Assembly (NCBI GenBank): GCA_035529715.1
Contig: DATKWF010000115.1
Coordinates: 1-7,905 of the forward strand
Direction of reading: 5' to 3'
Length of the DNA stretch: 7,905 nucleotides
Origin: DATKWF01 sp035529715
Lineage (GTDB): Bacteria; Chloroflexota; Dehalococcoidia; Dehalococcoidales; RBG-16-60-22
The translations under genes were made by a program, and so were the position numbers. Of the stretch, positions 5,786 to 7,905 are shown piece after piece (the first letter of the stretch is position 1; every line of letters starts with the position of its first letter). Below the pieces are notes generated by a model that saw nothing but the letters and a program-made list of their open reading frames with translations, did not search any database and was not told the DNA's origin.

Positions 5786-7009
5786 ATGGGACTAGCCAAG
5801 ATTTCAGAAGCTATTGAGGACATAAAGGCAGGCAAGTTTATCATCATAATTGATGATGCGGATAGAGAAAACGAAGGCGACCTGGCCATTGCTGCCGAGA
5901 AGGTTAGCACCGAAGGAATTAACTTTATGGCCACGCATGGCAGGGGCTTGATTTGCCTGCCCGTTATCAGCAAGCGTCTGGACGAATTAAAGATTCCTCT
6001 TATGGTGGACAGAGATAGAAATACCTCCAAGTTTTCCACCGCCTTTACCATATCCATTGAAGCTAAACACAAGGTGAGTACTGGCATTTCGGCAGCCGAC
6101 CGAGCCGAGACCATAAAAGCAGTAATCAACCCGGAAACCAAGCCTGATGATATAACCCGGCCGGGGCACATGTTCCCGCTGCGGGCCAGGGAAGGCGGTG
6201 TCCTGACACGGGCAGGACATACCGAGGCTATAGTTGATTTGGCCAGACTGGCCGGGCTTTATCCCGCCGGCGTTATCTGCGAGATTCTGAGTGAAGACGG
6301 CTCCATGGCACGGCTACCTCAGCTCAAGGTAATGGCAAAACGGTGGGGAGTCAAGATTGTAACCGTAGCCGACCTTATTGCTTACCGCCACCGCCACGAA
6401 CGCCTGGTGCACCGGGTTGCCGAAGCCAAACTGCCCACGGTTTACGGCGATTTCACCGCTATTGCCTATAAAAGTGACATAGACCCTGATGAACACCTGG
6501 CTCTGGTAATGGGGGATATAGCTACCGATGAGCCGGTACTGGTCCGGGTCCACAGTGAATGCATTACCGGCGAAGTATTTGGCAGTCTTCGCTGTGACTG
6601 CGGTGAGCAGATTACTCTGGCAATGAAAAACATCGCTGAAGAGGGGCAGGGTGTTCTCCTCTACATGAGGCAGGAAGGGCGAGGTATCGGCATCCACAAC
6701 AAAATCCGCGCTTATGCCCTCCAGGATAAAGGAATGGACACCGTGGAGGCCAATATATCTCTTGGCTTTGCCCCCGACCTGCGTGACTACGGCATAGGCG
6801 CCCAAATCCTGGCTGAACTGGGCTTACACAAAATCCGTCTGCTCACCAACAACCCCAAGAAGGTGATAGGTCTGGAAAGCTACGGGCTGAAGGTGGTGGA
6901 GACAGTACCCATTATTGCCACTCCCAACCGATATAACTATAATTACCTGGAGACAAAACAAAAAAAAATGGGCCATACCTTAAAAGTTCCAAAGGTTACC
7001 GATAATTAG
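5786..7009 (+). CDS. ribBA: Bifunctional DHBP synthase / GTP cyclohydrolase II
   Basis: This 407-residue fusion supplies both precursors of riboflavin. Residues 1 to about 200 are 3,4-dihydroxy-2-butanone-4-phosphate synthase. Visible motifs are DRENEGDL (26-33, acidic metal-binding loop), THGRGLICL (50-58), TGISAADRAETI (99-110) and the conserved 125-148 block with RPGHMFPL, an REGG and AGHTEA. Residues from about 205 on are GTP cyclohydrolase II. They contain the zinc cysteines Cys259, Cys270 and Cys272 (HSECITGEVFGSLRCDCG), the RQEGRGIGI loop (295-303), DLRDYGIGAQIL (331-342) and LLTNNPKK (352-359). All key residues of both halves appear intact. The Shine-Dalgarno GAGGT (5771-5775) is 10 nt upstream. 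A run of nine adenines (6960-6968) near the C-terminus encodes Gln-Lys-Lys-Met without breaking the frame. ribH follows after 32 nt. Confidence 0.97.
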   Translation: MGLAKISEAIEDIKAGKFIIIIDDADRENEGDLAIAAEKVSTEGINFMATHGRGLICLPVISKRLDELKIPLMVDRDRNTSKFSTAFTISIEAKHKVSTGISAADRAETIKAVINPETKPDDITRPGHMFPLRAREGGVLTRAGHTEAIVDLARLAGLYPAGVICEILSEDGSMARLPQLKVMAKRWGVKIVTVADLIAYRHRHERLVHRVAEAKLPTVYGDFTAIAYKSDIDPDEHLALVMGDIATDEPVLVRVHSECITGEVFGSLRCDCGEQITLAMKNIAEEGQGVLLYMRQEGRGIGIHNKIRAYALQDKGMDTVEANISLGFAPDLRDYGIGAQILAELGLHKIRLLTNNPKKVIGLESYGLKVVETVPIIATPNRYNYNYLETKQKKMGHTLKVPKVTDN

Positions 7010-7041
7010 GTATACTATAAATAAAAAATAAGGAGAAAATA

Positions 7042-7509
7042 ATGGGTAAATGCTTTGAAGGCATGTTGCTGGGGAAAGGGCTGAAGTTCGGGCTGGTGGT
7101 CTCACGCTTCAATGAGTTCTTTACCAAGAAATTGCTGGATGGAGCGCAGGATGCCCTGCTTCGCCACGGTGTTAACGAAGAAGACATAGAGGTCACCTGG
7201 GTGCCAGGTTCATTTGAAATCCCGCTAATTGCCCTGAAATTAGCCCAGGCCAAGAAGTATGATGCTGTGATCTGCCTGGCCGCCGTGATTCGTGGTGGCA
7301 CGCCTCATTTTGAATATATCGCCGCCGAGGTTACCAAGGGCATTGCCAGAGTAGGCCTGGAGACCGGACTGCCGATTATAAACGGTGTAATTACCACTGA
7401 TACCATCGAGCAGGCTGTGGAACGGTCCGGCACCAAAGCGGGGAACAAGGGCGCTGAAGCAGCAGTGAACGCTATCGAAATGGCTAACCTGATTAAGTCC
7501 ATAGTCTAA
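7042..7509 (+). CDS. ribH: 6,7-dimethyl-8-ribityllumazine synthase
   Basis: This 155-residue lumazine synthase joins 5-amino-6-ribitylaminouracil with the four-carbon unit made by the RibB half of RibBA, giving the substrate of RibE. Family motifs are all present: SRFNEF (21-26), WVPGSFEIP (53-61) and AVIRGGTPHFEYIAAE (81-96). The last contains the catalytic His89. Near the C-terminus, GVITTDTIEQAVERSGTKAG (115-134) carries the phosphate-site arginine (Arg128). Length is typical of the proteins that form pentamers or 60-subunit capsids. The Shine-Dalgarno AAGGAG (7030-7035) is 6 nt from the ATG. It ends the rib run and faces the minus-strand gene tail to tail across 50 nt. Confidence 0.97.
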   Translation: MGKCFEGMLLGKGLKFGLVVSRFNEFFTKKLLDGAQDALLRHGVNEEDIEVTWVPGSFEIPLIALKLAQAKKYDAVICLAAVIRGGTPHFEYIAAEVTKGIARVGLETGLPIINGVITTDTIEQAVERSGTKAGNKGAEAAVNAIEMANLIKSIV

Positions 7510-7559
7510 CCACTTCGCCTCAAAACTGGGGAAAAGCGCAAACTACTAACCGATATAGC

Positions 7560-7814
7560 TCATTCGGTAACTTTATAGACGGTATCCCCCCGTCTCACAC
7601 GGTCGCTAACCTTGACTCCAACCGAATCCCCAGCTTTGGCCTGGCTAACATCAGCATTGTTAATCTGCATAGAATTGACCGCGAATTCGATATCAGTCGT
7701 GTGCCCCACGATGTGGACCTGGTCACCCACTTTCAGAGTCCCGGTTAGCTCAATCCCGGCTACTACGGGGTGAGCAAAGAAGTCACTCACATTCCCAATC
7801 ACTACCTCAGGCAT
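7560..7814 (-). CDS. Translation elongation factor-like protein (free-standing EF-Tu domain II-like barrel)
   Basis: This 84-residue protein resembles domain II of EF-Tu-type translation factors: MPEVVIGNVSDFFAHPVVAG, then ELTGTLKVGDQVHIVGHTTD (22-41), VNSMQINNADVSQAKAGDSV (46-65) and GVKVSDRVRRGDTVYKV (66-82). In EF-Tu the similar strands form a beta-barrel that contacts the aminoacyl-tRNA end. Here there is no GTP-binding domain (no P-loop or NKxD), so it cannot be a GTPase by itself. Small proteins of this type occur as separate genes in bacteria and archaea, without an established function. An in-frame ATG at 7883 would add 23 residues, but the minus-strand Shine-Dalgarno AAAGGAGGG (7821-7829) and the conserved MPEVV opening fix the start at 7814. 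It has its own strong promoter. Confidence 0.85.
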   Translation of the reverse strand: MPEVVIGNVSDFFAHPVVAGIELTGTLKVGDQVHIVGHTTDIEFAVNSMQINNADVSQAKAGDSVGVKVSDRVRRGDTVYKVTE

Positions 7815-7820
7815 TTGACT

Positions 7821-7829
7821 CCCTCCTTT
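7821..7829 (-). promoter_or_regulatory. Shine-Dalgarno deciding the start of the EF-Tu-like gene
   Basis: On the minus strand AAAGGAGGG lies about 6 nt before the ATG at 7814. The longer start at 7883 overlaps the promoter spacer side and has no such site, so the short form is chosen. Confidence 0.75.
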
Positions 7830-7868
7830 GTATTTAATGCTACACAAGGCGACCCCGCTGTTTTTGAA

Positions 7869-7897
7869 ATTATAACCCCCCACCCTGTATAAATCAA
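7869..7897 (-). promoter_or_regulatory. Near-consensus sigma-70-like promoter for the EF-Tu-like gene
   Basis: Read on the minus strand, TTGATT (7897-7892) and TATAAT (7874-7869) are separated by exactly 17 nt. The -10 is full consensus. The spacer contains a run of six G. The transcript would start near 7862, leaving a leader of about 48 nt before the ATG. It would also begin downstream of the alternative ATG at 7883, which supports the shorter protein. Confidence 0.7.
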
Positions 7898-7905
7898 GAC
7901 CAGAA

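Noticed and set aside
6960..6968. A9 tract near the 3' end of ribBA as a slippage or frameshift site
   Set aside because: The frame is intact to a normal C-terminus and lies beyond the catalytic domain, so no programmed event is needed; such runs also arise by chance.
7011..7016. TATACT as a -10 for an internal ribH promoter
   Set aside because: No acceptable -35 lies 16-18 nt upstream (TTCCAA at best); ribH is more simply read from the rib operon.
7549..7568. ACCGA/TCGGT inverted repeat between ribH and the minus-strand gene as a bidirectional terminator
   Set aside because: It has a 5-bp stem with a 10-nt loop, no U-tract on either side, and part of it is coding for the end of the minus-strand protein.

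Overview
The window reads as two adjacent operons plus one convergent small gene. The host is an anaerobic bacterium, most plausibly Chloroflexota (Dehalococcoidia-like). This placement is an inference from protein style, the compact rib gene order and the small free-standing EF-Tu-domain-like protein. No rRNA or tRNA is present to fix it.

Region 1 (about 1-4161, + strand) is an arsenic-resistance (ars) operon. It holds an ArsR-type repressor (68-427), a COG0701/ArsP-like permease (486-1535), a small cytosolic thioredoxin-like protein (1567-1818), a thioredoxin-like lipoprotein of the ArsF type (1861-2340), a CcdA-like six-helix membrane protein of the ArsG type (2327-3043) and an Acr3 arsenite carrier (3070-4161). 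Gaps are 58, 31, 42, -14 and 26 nt, and no convincing terminator interrupts the run. Genes 3-5 match the layout of arsEFG, a system described for aromatic (nitro/amino) arsenicals. Seen mechanistically they also resemble a split DsbD: cytosolic Trx, membrane CcdA core, extracytoplasmic Trx-like CxxC lipoprotein. Acr3 covers inorganic As(III), and the ArsP-like permease probably covers trivalent organoarsenicals. No arsenate reductase (ArsC), ArsM, ArsA or ArsD is visible, which would suit a habitat where arsenic is already reduced.

Region 2 (4194-5034) is a single SIMPL-domain (DUF541) lipoprotein gene. It has a good sigma-70-like promoter (TTGATT-N17-TATACT) and a start set by a near-perfect Shine-Dalgarno sequence.

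Region 3 (5068-7509) is a riboflavin operon: ribE (riboflavin synthase), ribBA (fused DHBP synthase / GTP cyclohydrolase II) and ribH (lumazine synthase). ribD is not in the window, and the 97-nt leader shows no FMN riboswitch.

Region 4 (7560-7897, - strand) is an 84-residue protein resembling the beta-barrel domain II of EF-Tu without a GTPase domain. It is driven by a near-consensus promoter and converges on ribH. There are no tRNAs, rRNAs, CRISPR arrays, insertion sequences or long repeats. No intergenic stretch exceeds 300 bases.
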